Source of the DNA: Claveliimonas sp964652805
GTDB taxonomy: Bacteria; Bacillota; Clostridia; Lachnospirales; Lachnospiraceae
Length of the DNA: 32,883 bases
Assembly (NCBI GenBank): GCA_964652805.1
Contig: CAZZBJ010000013.1
Location: 1 to 32,883 of the forward strand
Direction of reading: 5' to 3'
Position numbers and translations under genes: made by a program. Positions 14,044-23,336 of this stretch are shown piece by piece. Numbering within the stretch: the stretch's first letter is position 1; each line of letters opens with the position of its first letter. The notes beneath the pieces were generated by a model, which worked only from the letters and a program-made list of their open reading frames with translations, was not told the origin of the DNA and searched no databases.

Positions 14044-14901
14044 CTATTTTACGTGGATATGGGAAAACAGGTGATCCTGGCAGTACTCGTAGTTGCCGCT
14101 GCACTTGGAGCAGTACCGGAACTCCAGGGACGGATCGTCCAGCTCTGTCCTGCCGCACACGGCGCATCGGTGCTGGGCACCGTTTCCATAGTGGTGCTCC
14201 GGTCGCATCCTCTGCTGAAACTGCTTTTTTCTCCTCTGCTGATTCGGCGAAAACCGCCGCATATTCCTGGAGCCCAGGAAGAAGATAACAAAATTGAGGA
14301 TGGATACGGCCGCCGCAATGGCGTTTGACTGGTAGACAACGCCAAACACGCTCCCCCCGTAGGCAGGCAGAAAGGCCTGGGCAATGGTATACAGGAAATA
14401 GAGGCCGTCCAGCCATCCAAGCCACTTCGCCTTCACCGGGATCATAAAAAACAGATAGAACCGCATCTCCGGATAAGTGGCCGCAAAGGCCAGGAAAAGC
14501 GACATGTTCAGATACCATGTGCCAAACGAGAAGGACACCCCGGTTATAAAGTATGCCGCAAAGGCGGCGATTACATGGAAAATCATCCCTGCAAAGAAAT
14601 ACAGGTTAAAACGGAACGCACCCCAGGTGTTTTCCAGCTCCCTGCCCAGCATATAATAGAGATAGAGGGCAAAGATCATAAAGATGTAGCTGGTCTGGGG
14701 CGGCTGTATGATAAAGGTCACGATCCGCCAGATCTGTCCTTCCAGGATGGCGTTTACATCCAGACACAGATACTGATAATAGAAAGAGGGGGCGAAGAGC
14801 TGAACAACCAGTCCCACAACATATAGTATAATAATATAATACATCAGATTATGAATGGCATATCTGCCAAACTTACGCTCCAGTTTATTCAGCCAGCTCA
14901 T
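14044..14901 (-). CDS. Rhomboid-fold membrane protein with C-terminal zinc ribbon, probably not a protease
   Basis: A 285-residue protein with six or seven hydrophobic helices between about residues 18 and 212 (for example IIILYVVGLVVQLFA, FMIFALYLYYMLG, AFAAYFITGVSF, NFVIFFLG). Helix layout and the WRIVTFIIQPP segment resemble rhomboid-like proteins. The GxSG nucleophile motif is absent: the corresponding region reads SFGTWYLNMSLFLAF, so serine-protease activity is unlikely. The soluble tail has CAVC (246-249), CSKC (264-267), C274, H277, H281 and H283, a metal-binding ribbon. The last residues run up to the stop with SHIHVK. It has a strong promoter; function unknown. It might act as a membrane chaperone or adaptor, as some inactive rhomboids do (inference). 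Confidence 0.82.
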   Translation of the reverse strand: MSWLNKLERKFGRYAIHNLMYYIIILYVVGLVVQLFAPSFYYQYLCLDVNAILEGQIWRIVTFIIQPPQTSYIFMIFALYLYYMLGRELENTWGAFRFNLYFFAGMIFHVIAAFAAYFITGVSFSFGTWYLNMSLFLAFAATYPEMRFYLFFMIPVKAKWLGWLDGLYFLYTIAQAFLPAYGGSVFGVVYQSNAIAAAVSILNFVIFFLGSRNMRRFSPNQQRRKKQFQQRMRPEHHYGNGAQHRCAVCGRTELDDPSLEFRYCSKCSGNYEYCQDHLFSHIHVK

Positions 14902-14952
14902 AGAAAAAATTCCTGCCTCCTGTCATTGTAAAAATAGTAAATACTGTAGTTC

Positions 14953-14981
14953 ATTCTACCGTTTCACTATGCTTTTGTCAA
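14953..14981 (-). promoter_or_regulatory. Promoter of the rhomboid-like gene
   Basis: On the minus strand a perfect TTGACA (complement of 14976-14981), a 17-base spacer and TAGAAT (complement of 14953-14958). It lies about 52 bases before the start codon. Confidence 0.75.
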
Positions 14982-15032
14982 TTATACCACCTTAGTTTTA
15001 CGGTATTTTAATATTTCTATAACATTTGTTAA

Positions 15033-15061
15033 TTGTCTTTTAGACTATTTTGTCGTATAAT
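15033..15061 (+). promoter_or_regulatory. Promoter of the large activase-like gene
   Basis: TTGTCT (15033-15038), a 17-base spacer and a perfect TATAAT (15056-15061). The leader to the ATG at 15172 would be about 104 bases. It contains two small hairpins (GGC-AAAAAA-GCC and GGGAG-ACC-CTCCC) but no riboswitch that I recognise. Confidence 0.65.
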
Positions 15062-15171
15062 GTTACAGGCAAAAAAGCCGTTTTATTTTTTAATAAGAAA
15101 GAACCCATATATTTCCAGACGGGAGACCCCTCCCCATAGATTGAAAAATTGCAGATCAAGGAGTACATAAT

Positions 15172-18100
15172 ATGAGTCAACAGGAATTATTTACTTTGGG
15201 AATTGACATCGGCTCTACGACCGTGAAGATCGCCGTTCTGGACGACCAGAACGATGTCGTATTCTCTGACTATGAAAGACACTATGCCAACATTCAGGAG
15301 ACTCTCTCTGACCTTCTCGGGAGAGCCATCTACAAGCTGGGCTCCATCTGCGTGTCCTCTGTCATCACAGGGTCTGGCGGACTGACCCTGGCCAAGCACC
15401 TGGGCGTTCCCTTTGTCCAGGAGGTGGTGGCTGTGTCCACAGCCCTGCAGGACTATGCCCCCCAGACAGATGTGGCCATCGAGCTGGGCGGCGAGGACGC
15501 CAAGATCATCTATTTTGAGGGAGGCAGCATCGAGCAGCGTATGAACGGCGTCTGCGCCGGCGGCACAGGCTCATTTATCGACCAGATGGCGTCTCTTCTC
15601 CAGACAGATGCCTCCGGCCTCAACGAGTATGCGAAAAACTACAAGGCTCTCTACTCCATCGCGGCCCGCTGCGGTGTGTTTGCCAAGTCTGACATTCAGC
15701 CTCTGATCAACGACGGCGCCTCCAAGGAGGATCTGGCCGCCTCCATCTTCCAGGCTGTAGTCAACCAGACCATCAGCGGTCTGGCCTGCGGAAAGCCCAT
15801 CCGCGGACACGTGGCTTTCCTGGGGGGGCCCTTACATTTCCTGGATCAGCTCCGGGAGGCCTTTGTGCGCACCCTGCACCTGGACGATGAGCACACCATC
15901 GCCCCCAACCACTCCCACCTCTTCGCAGCCATCGGTTCCGCCCTGAATTCCACAAAAGAGCCCGTGATCCCCATCCGGGAGCTGCAGGAGCGCCTGGCCG
16001 GAAGGATCCGGATGGAGTTCGAGGTGGAGAGGATGGATCCTCTCTTTGCCTCCGAGGCGGAGTACAACGAATTCATCTCCCGCCATGCAAAGCACCAGGT
16101 TCCCGTGAAGGATCTGGCTACCTACAGGGGGAAGGCCTTCCTGGGCATTGACGCAGGATCCACTACCACAAAGGCAGCTCTTGTGGGAGAGGACGGCACG
16201 CTCCTCTACTCCTTCTACCACAACAATGAAGGAGACCCCTTAGGGACCACCATCTCCGCCATCAAGGACATCTACAGCCAGCTCCCGGAGGGTGTGGAGA
16301 TCGTACACTCCTGCTCCACCGGCTACGGAGAGGCCCTCATCAAGGCGGCCCTCATGCTGGACGAAGGGGAAGTGGAGACAGTGGCCCACTACTACGCCGC
16401 CTCCTTCTTTGAGCCGGATGTGGACTGCATCCTGGACATTGGCGGACAGGACATGAAATGCATCAAGATCAAGAACCAGACCGTGGACAGCGTGCAGCTC
16501 AACGAGGCCTGCTCCTCCGGCTGCGGCTCCTTCATCGAGACCTTTGCGAAATCCCTCAACTACACGGTGGAAGACTTCGCACAGGAGGCTCTCTTCGCCC
16601 ACAACCCCATTGATCTGGGAACCAGGTGTACTGTGTTTATGAACTCAAAGGTGAAGCAGGCACAGAAGGAGGGGGCGGAGGTCTCCGACATCTCCGCCGG
16701 TCTGGCCTACTCTGTCATAAAGAACGCTCTTTTCAAGGTGATCAAGGTGTCCGACGCCTCTGAGCTGGGAGAGCACATTGTCGTACAGGGCGGAACCTTC
16801 TACAACAACGCCGTGCTTCGCAGCTTTGAGAAAATTGCGAACTGCGAGGCCATCCGCCCCGACATCGCCGGCATCATGGGCGCCTTCGGCGCTGCCCTGA
16901 TCGCCAGGGAGCGATATGTGGACTGTGAGGGCACCACCATGCTCTCCATTGAGGACATTGAGAGCCTGGAGTACCGCACCACCATGACCAAGTGCAAGGG
17001 CTGCACGAACAACTGCCGTCTGACCATCAACCACTTCAGCGGCGGCAGAAGATTCGTCACAGGAAACCGCTGCGAGAAGGGGCTTGGGAAGGAGAAGATA
17101 AAAAACCATCTCCCCAACCTGTTCGAATACAAGAGCCAGCGCTATTTCGGCTACATCCCTCTCGCCGAGGAGGACGCAAAGAGAGGCGTCATCGGTATCC
17201 CCAGGGTGCTGAACATGTACGACAATTATCCCTTCTGGTTCACATTTTTCACGGCTCTTGGCTTCCGGGTGGTCCTCTCACCGGCCTCCACAAGGAAGAT
17301 CTACGAGCTTGGAATTGAGTCCATCCCCAGCGAGTCCGAGTGCTACCCGGCCAAGCTGGCCCACGGCCACGTACAGTGGCTGATAAACCAGGGCGTGCAG
17401 CATATCTTCTACCCCTCCGTCCCTTATGAGCGGAATGAGTTTGAAGAGGCCAACAACCACTACAACTGCCCTATCGTCACCTCCTACCCGGAGAACATCA
17501 AGAACAATATGGATCCTATCGTGAACGGGGAAGTGGACTTTATTCACCCCTTCCTCTCCTTCGCAGGCGAGGAGACGCTGTCCTTGCGCCTCATCGAGGA
17601 GCTGGGAGAAATGTTCTCCATCACGTCAGCGGAGATCAGGGACGCGGTCCACAAGGCCTGGATCGAACTGGAGGAGTGCCGCGACGACATGCGCAAAAAG
17701 GGCGAGGAGACAGTGGCCTTCCTGGACAGAACAGGAAACCGGGGCATTGTCCTGGCCGGACGCCCCTACCACATTGACCCGGAGATCAACCACGGCATAC
17801 CGGAGCTCATCAACTCCTACAACATCGCCGTCCTGACAGAGGACTCCATCTCCCACCTGCACCAGGTGGAGCGCCCCTTAAATGTCATGGACCAGTGGAT
17901 GTACCACTCCCGTCTCTATGCAGCAGCCAACTTTGTGAAGACAAAGGATAACCTGGATCTCATCCAGCTCAACTCCTTTGGCTGCGGTCTGGACGCCGTC
18001 ACCACAGACCAGGTGGCAGATATCCTGACCGGATCGGATAAGATCTACACCTCCCTGAAGATCGACGAGGTCAACAATCTGGGAGCTGCCAGGATTCGTA

Positions 18101-19419
18101 TCCGCTCCCTGTTGGCTGCCATCCGGGTGCGGGAGCAGAGAAACCAGAAGCGGAAGATCCAATCCTCCGCCATCACAAAGGTGCCCTTCACCAAGGAGAT
18201 GCGCAGGGACTACACCATCCTCTGCCCTCAGATGTCTCCTGTCCACTTCGAGCTGCTGGAGCCTGCCTTCAATGCCTCCGGCTACCACGTGGAGGTTCTG
18301 CCAAACGACAACAAGCAGGCTGTGGATGTGGGACTTAAGTACGTGAACAACGACGCATGCTATCCCTCTTTGATGGTAGTGGGCCAGATCATGGAGGCCA
18401 TCCTGTCCGGCAAATACGACACAGACAAGATCGCCGTCATCATCAGCCAGACCGGCGGCGGCTGCCGTGCCTCCAACTACATCGGCTTCATCCGCCGCGC
18501 CCTGAAGAAAGCGGGCTATGAGCACATTCCCGTGATCTCCATCAACCTGAGTGGTCTGGAGGGTAACCCGGGCTTTAAGATCACGCCTATGCTGGCGCTG
18601 CGTGGCATTTACGCCGCTGTATTCGGCGATATCTTCATGAAGTGCGTGTACCGGCTGCGGCCCTACGAGGCTGTGCCCGGCTCTGTGGAAGTCATGCATC
18701 GGAAATGGGTGAAGGTGTGCTCTGACTTTGTATCCCAGGGCTATCCCTCCAGGCGGAAGTTCAAGAAGCTCTGCCGGGATATCATCCAGGATTTCGACAA
18801 CAACATCGAGCTGCTGGATGTGAAGAAGCCCCGCGTCGGCGTGGTAGGCGAGATCCTCGTCAAGTTCCTGCCGGCAGCCAACAACCACCTGGTAGATCTG
18901 CTGGAGAGCGAGGGAGCGGAGGCCGTTGTGCCGGATCTCCTTGATTTCCTCCTCTACTGCTTCTACAACCAGAACTTTAAGGTGGAAAAGCTGGGCTTTG
19001 CCAAGTCAAAGGCGGTCGTGGCAAACCTGGGCATCAAGGCCCTGGAGTGGTTCCGCTCTCCTGCCAGCAAAGCCTTTAAAGAGAGCAGGCACTTCGGCTC
19101 GCCGGCTGACATTCACGACCTGGCCCGGATGGCTTCGGAGATCGTGTCACCCGGAAACCAGACCGGCGAGGGATGGTTCCTGACCGGCGAGATGCTGGAG
19201 CTGATCCACAGCGGCGCCACCAACATTGTCTGCACACAGCCCTTTGCCTGCCTGCCCAACCACGTAGTTGGAAAAGGCGTTATCAAGGAGCTGCGCCGCA
19301 GATACCCATTGGCAAACATTGTGGCCATTGACTACGACCCGGGCGCCAGCGAGGTCAATCAGCTGAACCGTATCAAGCTGATGCTCTCCACTGCCAATAA
19401 GAATCTGGCGAAAGAATAG
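15172..19419 (+). CDS. Giant 2-hydroxyacyl-CoA dehydratase activase-like ATPase (two BcrAD/BadFG domains plus DUF2229)
   Basis: A 1415-residue protein of the acyl-CoA dehydratase activase family. Domain 1 (about 8-265) has the ASKHA phosphate motif GIDIGSTTVK and iron-sulfur cysteines C128 (VCAGGTGSF) and C167. Domain 2 (about 322-580) repeats these with GIDAGSTTTK, C447/C451 (CSSGCGSF) and C486. A cysteine cluster follows (C608, C611, C615, C634). A DUF2229 domain (about 655-890, from GIPRVLNMYDNYPFW) and a HgdB-like C-terminal region (about 1015-1260, with SQTGGGCRASNYIGF) complete it. Small HgdC activases use ATP to inject one electron into a dehydratase; the role of these fused giants is not established. 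AAGGAG lies 8 bases before the ATG. No dehydratase subunits are nearby. Confidence 0.9.
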   Translation: MSQQELFTLGIDIGSTTVKIAVLDDQNDVVFSDYERHYANIQETLSDLLGRAIYKLGSICVSSVITGSGGLTLAKHLGVPFVQEVVAVSTALQDYAPQTDVAIELGGEDAKIIYFEGGSIEQRMNGVCAGGTGSFIDQMASLLQTDASGLNEYAKNYKALYSIAARCGVFAKSDIQPLINDGASKEDLAASIFQAVVNQTISGLACGKPIRGHVAFLGGPLHFLDQLREAFVRTLHLDDEHTIAPNHSHLFAAIGSALNSTKEPVIPIRELQERLAGRIRMEFEVERMDPLFASEAEYNEFISRHAKHQVPVKDLATYRGKAFLGIDAGSTTTKAALVGEDGTLLYSFYHNNEGDPLGTTISAIKDIYSQLPEGVEIVHSCSTGYGEALIKAALMLDEGEVETVAHYYAASFFEPDVDCILDIGGQDMKCIKIKNQTVDSVQLNEACSSGCGSFIETFAKSLNYTVEDFAQEALFAHNPIDLGTRCTVFMNSKVKQAQKEGAEVSDISAGLAYSVIKNALFKVIKVSDASELGEHIVVQGGTFYNNAVLRSFEKIANCEAIRPDIAGIMGAFGAALIARERYVDCEGTTMLSIEDIESLEYRTTMTKCKGCTNNCRLTINHFSGGRRFVTGNRCEKGLGKEKIKNHLPNLFEYKSQRYFGYIPLAEEDAKRGVIGIPRVLNMYDNYPFWFTFFTALGFRVVLSPASTRKIYELGIESIPSESECYPAKLAHGHVQWLINQGVQHIFYPSVPYERNEFEEANNHYNCPIVTSYPENIKNNMDPIVNGEVDFIHPFLSFAGEETLSLRLIEELGEMFSITSAEIRDAVHKAWIELEECRDDMRKKGEETVAFLDRTGNRGIVLAGRPYHIDPEINHGIPELINSYNIAVLTEDSISHLHQVERPLNVMDQWMYHSRLYAAANFVKTKDNLDLIQLNSFGCGLDAVTTDQVADILTGSDKIYTSLKIDEVNNLGAARIRIRSLLAAIRVREQRNQKRKIQSSAITKVPFTKEMRRDYTILCPQMSPVHFELLEPAFNASGYHVEVLPNDNKQAVDVGLKYVNNDACYPSLMVVGQIMEAILSGKYDTDKIAVIISQTGGGCRASNYIGFIRRALKKAGYEHIPVISINLSGLEGNPGFKITPMLALRGIYAAVFGDIFMKCVYRLRPYEAVPGSVEVMHRKWVKVCSDFVSQGYPSRRKFKKLCRDIIQDFDNNIELLDVKKPRVGVVGEILVKFLPAANNHLVDLLESEGAEAVVPDLLDFLLYCFYNQNFKVEKLGFAKSKAVVANLGIKALEWFRSPASKAFKESRHFGSPADIHDLARMASEIVSPGNQTGEGWFLTGEMLELIHSGATNIVCTQPFACLPNHVVGKGVIKELRRRYPLANIVAIDYDPGASEVNQLNRIKLMLSTANKNLAKE

Positions 19420-19431
19420 GAACAGGAAATC

Positions 19432-19464
19432 GAAAGGGAAAAGCTTTGAGTGCCTTTCCCTTTC
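19432..19464 (+). terminator. Hairpin between convergent genes
   Basis: GAAAGGGAAA (19432-19441) and TTTCCCTTTC (19455-19464) are perfect 10-base complements with a 13-base loop. The plus-strand arm ends in a T-rich run, so it terminates the large activase-like gene. It lies 11 bases past the end of the convergent glycyl-radical activase gene and could serve both directions. Confidence 0.7.
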
Positions 19465-19475
19465 TTTGCATATAT

Positions 19476-20291
19476 TTATGATCTTATTCCCAGCATCACA
19501 TACTTTCCCTCCCCGTAATTATGATAGGGAAGTTCTTCATGGAGCTCTGGACGCAGCTTCTGACATACAAACTCACGGATTTTTTTGAGCTCCTGCTCAT
19601 CTTCATTAAATCCCGGTATTAACGGGGTTCTGATCCACATCCTGACTTTCCGCTCCCGCAGTCTTTCAGCATTTTCCATAATCCGCTCATTAGAAACAGC
19701 TGTATGACGTTTGTGGAGAGCAGAAGAAATACACTTGATATCATACAGGAAAAGGTCCGTATAGGGAATGATCTCCTCAAAAGCGGAAAAGGGCACATTC
19801 CCAGCCGTATCGACAGCAGTAGAAAGCCCTCGCCTTTTGCACTCCTGCAATGCAGCGGCAAGCGGTTTCGGCTGCAGCAGGGGCTCTCCTCCGGAAAATG
19901 TAACCCCGCCCCCGGACATCTCATAGTAGTCCCTGTCTTTCAGGACTTCTCTGACCACCTCGTCCACGGCAGCCATCCGACCGATCCATTCCAGAGAATG
20001 GTTGGGACACACGGCAGAACATTTCCCGCAGGCAATACATTTCCCCCGGTCCAGACTATGCAGTCTTCCTGTAAAGACATGAGCTCCCGACGGACAGATA
20101 TCCGCACACAGACGACAGCGCAGGCAAGACGATTCCCTGAATTGCAATACCGGCTCAGCGGTAAGATTTTCAGGATTATGGCACCACCTGCACCTGAGGT
20201 TACAGCCCTTCATAAAGACAGTAGAACGGATACCGGGTCCATCATCCACCGAAAACCGCTGGACACGACTTATATTCAACCTCTCGTCCAA
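19476..20291 (-). CDS. Glycyl-radical enzyme activating protein (radical SAM)
   Basis: A 271-residue radical-SAM activase that would install the glycyl radical in the neighbouring enzyme using S-adenosylmethionine. With the start used here, the CxxxCxxC motif is C30-C34-C37 (CNLRCRWC). A ferredoxin-like insert follows with C56/59/62/66 and C85/88/91/95, two extra 4Fe-4S clusters as in activases of the non-PFL glycyl radical enzymes. The SAM-binding SGGGVTFSGGEPLLQ comes next. The TTG at 20291 is chosen because a GGAGG lies 9 bases upstream and the codon begins one base after the enzyme's stop codon. An ATG at 20324 is in frame but lacks a good ribosome site. The protein ends right after GEGKYVMLGIRS, shorter than most relatives. 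Confidence 0.88.
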   Translation of the reverse strand: MDERLNISRVQRFSVDDGPGIRSTVFMKGCNLRCRWCHNPENLTAEPVLQFRESSCLRCRLCADICPSGAHVFTGRLHSLDRGKCIACGKCSAVCPNHSLEWIGRMAAVDEVVREVLKDRDYYEMSGGGVTFSGGEPLLQPKPLAAALQECKRRGLSTAVDTAGNVPFSAFEEIIPYTDLFLYDIKCISSALHKRHTAVSNERIMENAERLRERKVRMWIRTPLIPGFNEDEQELKKIREFVCQKLRPELHEELPYHNYGEGKYVMLGIRS

Positions 20292-20292
20292 A

Positions 20293-22572
20293 TCAGGATA
20301 CCTCCGTTCTCTCAATGATCTCATCCTGGGTAACTTTGCTTAGACTTGTAAAATATGCACTGAAACCTGATACCCGCACGACAAGATCTGCGTACTTTTC
20401 CGGATGCTTCTGCGCGTCTGACAGCGTTTGTCTGGAAACAGCGCTGATCTGGATCTCCATTCCTCCTCTTTCAAAATAGGTCTGGATTAGTTTCCCTAAT
20501 TTTTCAATATGATCGTCCTTTTCCAAAAAAACCGGCGTCATCTTAAGATCCAGCACCATTCCGTTCGTTGCTTTAGAAAAATCAAATCTGTTCAATGTAT
20601 TTAGCATTGCCGTCGGTCCGTTTGTGTCCATCCCCTGTACCGCCCCCATGGAATTTGAAAGTGCCTTCCCTTTCTTTCTCCCATCGCAGGTAGCGCCTGT
20701 CGCCTTCCCCATATGGGAATGATCCTCAACAGAGTACATCCCCATGCGGTAGGTTCCTCCTCTCGGCGTCTGATATTGCTCGGTAACGGCAGAAAAACGC
20801 TCAGCGATCCTGACAGCCAGCTCATCTACTTCAGGCTGATCATTCCCATATTTCGGACAGTGATAAAGAGCGTCCGTCCGGAGCTTTTCATATCCTGCAA
20901 AGTCAGCGTCCGTGGCCCGTATAAAATCCAGCAGCGTATATATTTTTTTTTCAAAAACCAGTTTTTTCAATGCCGCCAGGGAATCCGCCACCGTAGCAAT
21001 CCCGCACATATTCAGGCCGGAATTATTATAAATCGCTCCGCCCTTTGCCACATCCGTTCCACTGTCAATACATCCCTCCATCAAAATGGAAAGAAACGGC
21101 AGCGGATAGCGCTCCGCATACATACTATCCAACATATTCGCGCTTGTCAGTCCAAGACGGATATAATATTCCATTTCCTGCAGATACCACTCAAACAGCT
21201 CTTCAAAGCTTTTAATCTGAAGGATCTGTTCCTCTGTCCGCAGGTACGCAAGAGGAAACTGATCTCCTGATATTGGATCGTTTCCCTGATGAAGCATCAG
21301 CTCCAGGATTTTAGGAAGATTAAGCCGCGCCATCTCTGTTATCGTATACTCTTTCCCGGGAATCCCAATCTCCACACAGCCGGCAAACGCATAGTTCCAG
21401 GCATCCTTCACAGATATTCCTGACCTCTTTCTGAGTTCAAGGCAGACCTTATCATTAAACAGAGCCGGAAATCCGGTTCCAGTCCGGATCACGGATGCAA
21501 TCCTCCGCCAGGCGTCTGGGGGCATATTATCTGTCCACCTGAAACAAACAGAAGGCTGATCGTACTTCAGAGTTTTCGTCACGTCCAGACAGATATAAGT
21601 CAATTCACTAACGCTGCAGCTTCCGTCCTGGCGAATACCGCCAAGTACCAGATTCTGGTAGCTCTTTCTGTTAGCTTTGCATTTTGTCCAGAAGGAAGCT
21701 ACCAGATCCCACGCTTCCTTCTTCGTCAGCGTTCCCGCATCTATGTCCCTTTCATAATAGGGAGTCAGATAATAATCAAATCTTCCCAGCGATACAGAGG
21801 ACGGGACGCTCTCTGAAAGTATCAACTCATGTCCAAACCAATACAGCTGGACAGCCTCAAAAAAATTTCTTGGTTTTTCCCGCGCTATCCATCCGCATGC
21901 CCCGGCTATCTTCTCAAGACGTTCCTTTTCTTTTTCATCGGATGTTTTTTTCGCCATTTTCTCTGCTTCTTTGCCGTATCGCTCTATGTACCTTATGCCG
22001 GCTTCCGTCACGATCCGAAAAGCCTCCAGTGTGTCTTTTTGTGCCGGATCTGTTACCGTCCTGAGTTTTTCCTGAATCCTGCAGAGAATCCCGCCAAAGC
22101 CCTGATCCAGCAATCCCTGGTACCCGGCGATAAAATGGCCGTTGTGCCAGTGTTTATACACCCAGTCTTGGACACAGGTTATAAATACGGAGAGGGTCCG
22201 ATATTCTTCCGATTTTTCTCCCAGGCGGAGGGTTTCCTTTGCCTCTCGCAGTTCTCTGTCGTTATCCATCTTCAATGGGCCCGGGAGCAATGTGTCAAAT
22301 TCCTCCTCGCCCCGAACAGGAACTGATGTATTATACGAATAATGAAAAGGAAAACCCGCCAGCGGATCCTGCGGATCTATCCGGATTGATTTTCTTTTTA
22401 ATAATTCCTCAAATCCATACGCAAACTGTTTTTCTCTGCTTTCTTCCCCGTGTTTTTCCATCGCTTCCCGAAAAACCCGGTCATGCAGTGAGGATTCATC
22501 TTTGTAGGATTTGTCCCTTTTTACCCCCTCCTCTATAGCGCGCGCTTTTTTTTCACCTGTCAGATCGTCCAT
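20293..22572 (-). CDS. Glycyl radical enzyme of unassigned specificity (PFL/PflD superfamily)
   Basis: A 759-residue glycyl radical enzyme. The thiyl-radical cysteine is C399 with a candidate general base E401 (AFAGCVEIGIPGKEYT). The radical glycine is G736 in RVSGFSAY, 24 residues from the C-terminus, the usual place. The GCVE pair matches the eliminase/lyase side of the family (choline, glycerol, isethionate and hydroxyproline enzymes) rather than formate acetyltransferase, which has adjacent cysteines. The residue after E401 is Ile, where I recall Pro being common in those eliminases. The N-terminal region (RIDPQDPLAGFPFHYSYNTS) also looks divergent. It follows an ABC importer with a 13-base overlap and precedes its activase, so the imported compound is probably the substrate. 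The reaction cannot be named from sequence alone. Confidence 0.9.
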   Translation of the reverse strand: MDDLTGEKKARAIEEGVKRDKSYKDESSLHDRVFREAMEKHGEESREKQFAYGFEELLKRKSIRIDPQDPLAGFPFHYSYNTSVPVRGEEEFDTLLPGPLKMDNDRELREAKETLRLGEKSEEYRTLSVFITCVQDWVYKHWHNGHFIAGYQGLLDQGFGGILCRIQEKLRTVTDPAQKDTLEAFRIVTEAGIRYIERYGKEAEKMAKKTSDEKEKERLEKIAGACGWIAREKPRNFFEAVQLYWFGHELILSESVPSSVSLGRFDYYLTPYYERDIDAGTLTKKEAWDLVASFWTKCKANRKSYQNLVLGGIRQDGSCSVSELTYICLDVTKTLKYDQPSVCFRWTDNMPPDAWRRIASVIRTGTGFPALFNDKVCLELRKRSGISVKDAWNYAFAGCVEIGIPGKEYTITEMARLNLPKILELMLHQGNDPISGDQFPLAYLRTEEQILQIKSFEELFEWYLQEMEYYIRLGLTSANMLDSMYAERYPLPFLSILMEGCIDSGTDVAKGGAIYNNSGLNMCGIATVADSLAALKKLVFEKKIYTLLDFIRATDADFAGYEKLRTDALYHCPKYGNDQPEVDELAVRIAERFSAVTEQYQTPRGGTYRMGMYSVEDHSHMGKATGATCDGRKKGKALSNSMGAVQGMDTNGPTAMLNTLNRFDFSKATNGMVLDLKMTPVFLEKDDHIEKLGKLIQTYFERGGMEIQISAVSRQTLSDAQKHPEKYADLVVRVSGFSAYFTSLSKVTQDEIIERTEVS

Positions 22573-23318
22573 CGCAGCAGTCTCCTTTCTATCAGTTCAA
22601 ACACCTGGACAACCAATACAAGCACCACCACCATAAAAATGAAGCCGCTCCATACATTACTGTACACGCCCATCAAAGAATACCTTCTGATAAAGTAGCC
22701 CATTCCGAGATCTGTTCCATACATTTCCGCAAACACCAGAACTATAAACGAGCTTCTCAGGGATGTGATCGCCCCGGATATAATAGAGGGCATTGCCGCG
22801 GGAAGAAGTACTTTCGTCATTTTCTTTAATCCTCGAAGCTCCAGAGTAGCCGCGTTATCCAAATATCTTTTGTCTATTGTCTGTATTCCGGTAATCGTGG
22901 CAAACAAAGTGGGCCAGATCGTGTTGTACACGATCATAAAAAAGGAGGCTGCCCGGAAACTGGGCGCAAGCTGAATCGCAATGGGAGACAGCAAAATAAC
23001 CGGTATCACGCTGACCGCATACACGATAGGGTTAAAAGTAACTCTGATCCTTGTGTATAATCCCATTATAATGCCAGCCGCCAGCGCAATAAAAATGCCG
23101 ACAAACAGCGACGGGAACAGCAAAGAAAAAGAGGCCAGCATATTCTGAAGCATAGTCGGCCAGAATTCAGCAAATGAAGCGCCTATCGACTCCAGGCTCA
23201 CAAATACGAAAGGATCGAGGACTTCCTGGTCTGTCAGCACTTTATATGCTAATACAGCAGCAATAACGATCAGAACCGTAAGCCAGTAATTCCGAACAAA
23301 ATGTTTCAGTTTATTCAT
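22560..23318 (-). CDS. ABC transporter permease (NitT/TauT type)
   Basis: A 252-residue inner-membrane permease with about six hydrophobic helices (first around WLTVLIVIAAVLAYKVL, last around WSGFIFMVVVLVLVVQVF). The cytoplasmic coupling loop NAATLELRGLKKMTKVLLPAAMPSI is a version of the EAA motif used to dock the ATPase; only part is quoted here as the key LPAAMPSI end is diagnostic. This family moves taurine, alkanesulfonates, nitrate or thiamine-precursor pyrimidines. GGAGG lies 5 bases before the start. Its 3' end overlaps the glycyl radical enzyme gene by 13 bases, implying translational coupling of transport and catabolism. Confidence 0.9.
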   Translation of the reverse strand: MNKLKHFVRNYWLTVLIVIAAVLAYKVLTDQEVLDPFVFVSLESIGASFAEFWPTMLQNMLASFSLLFPSLFVGIFIALAAGIIMGLYTRIRVTFNPIVYAVSVIPVILLSPIAIQLAPSFRAASFFMIVYNTIWPTLFATITGIQTIDKRYLDNAATLELRGLKKMTKVLLPAAMPSIISGAITSLRSSFIVLVFAEMYGTDLGMGYFIRRYSLMGVYSNVWSGFIFMVVVLVLVVQVFELIERRLLRWTI

Positions 23319-23336
23319 AAAATCCTCCAGGCAGTA

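Noticed and set aside
15062..15171. Riboswitch in the leader of the large activase gene
   Set aside because: Two small hairpins are present but no known riboswitch core or alternative terminator can be drawn.
17878..18888. 336-codon minus-strand frame inside the giant activase gene
   Set aside because: It is an antisense shadow; the plus-strand frame is continuous and conserved.
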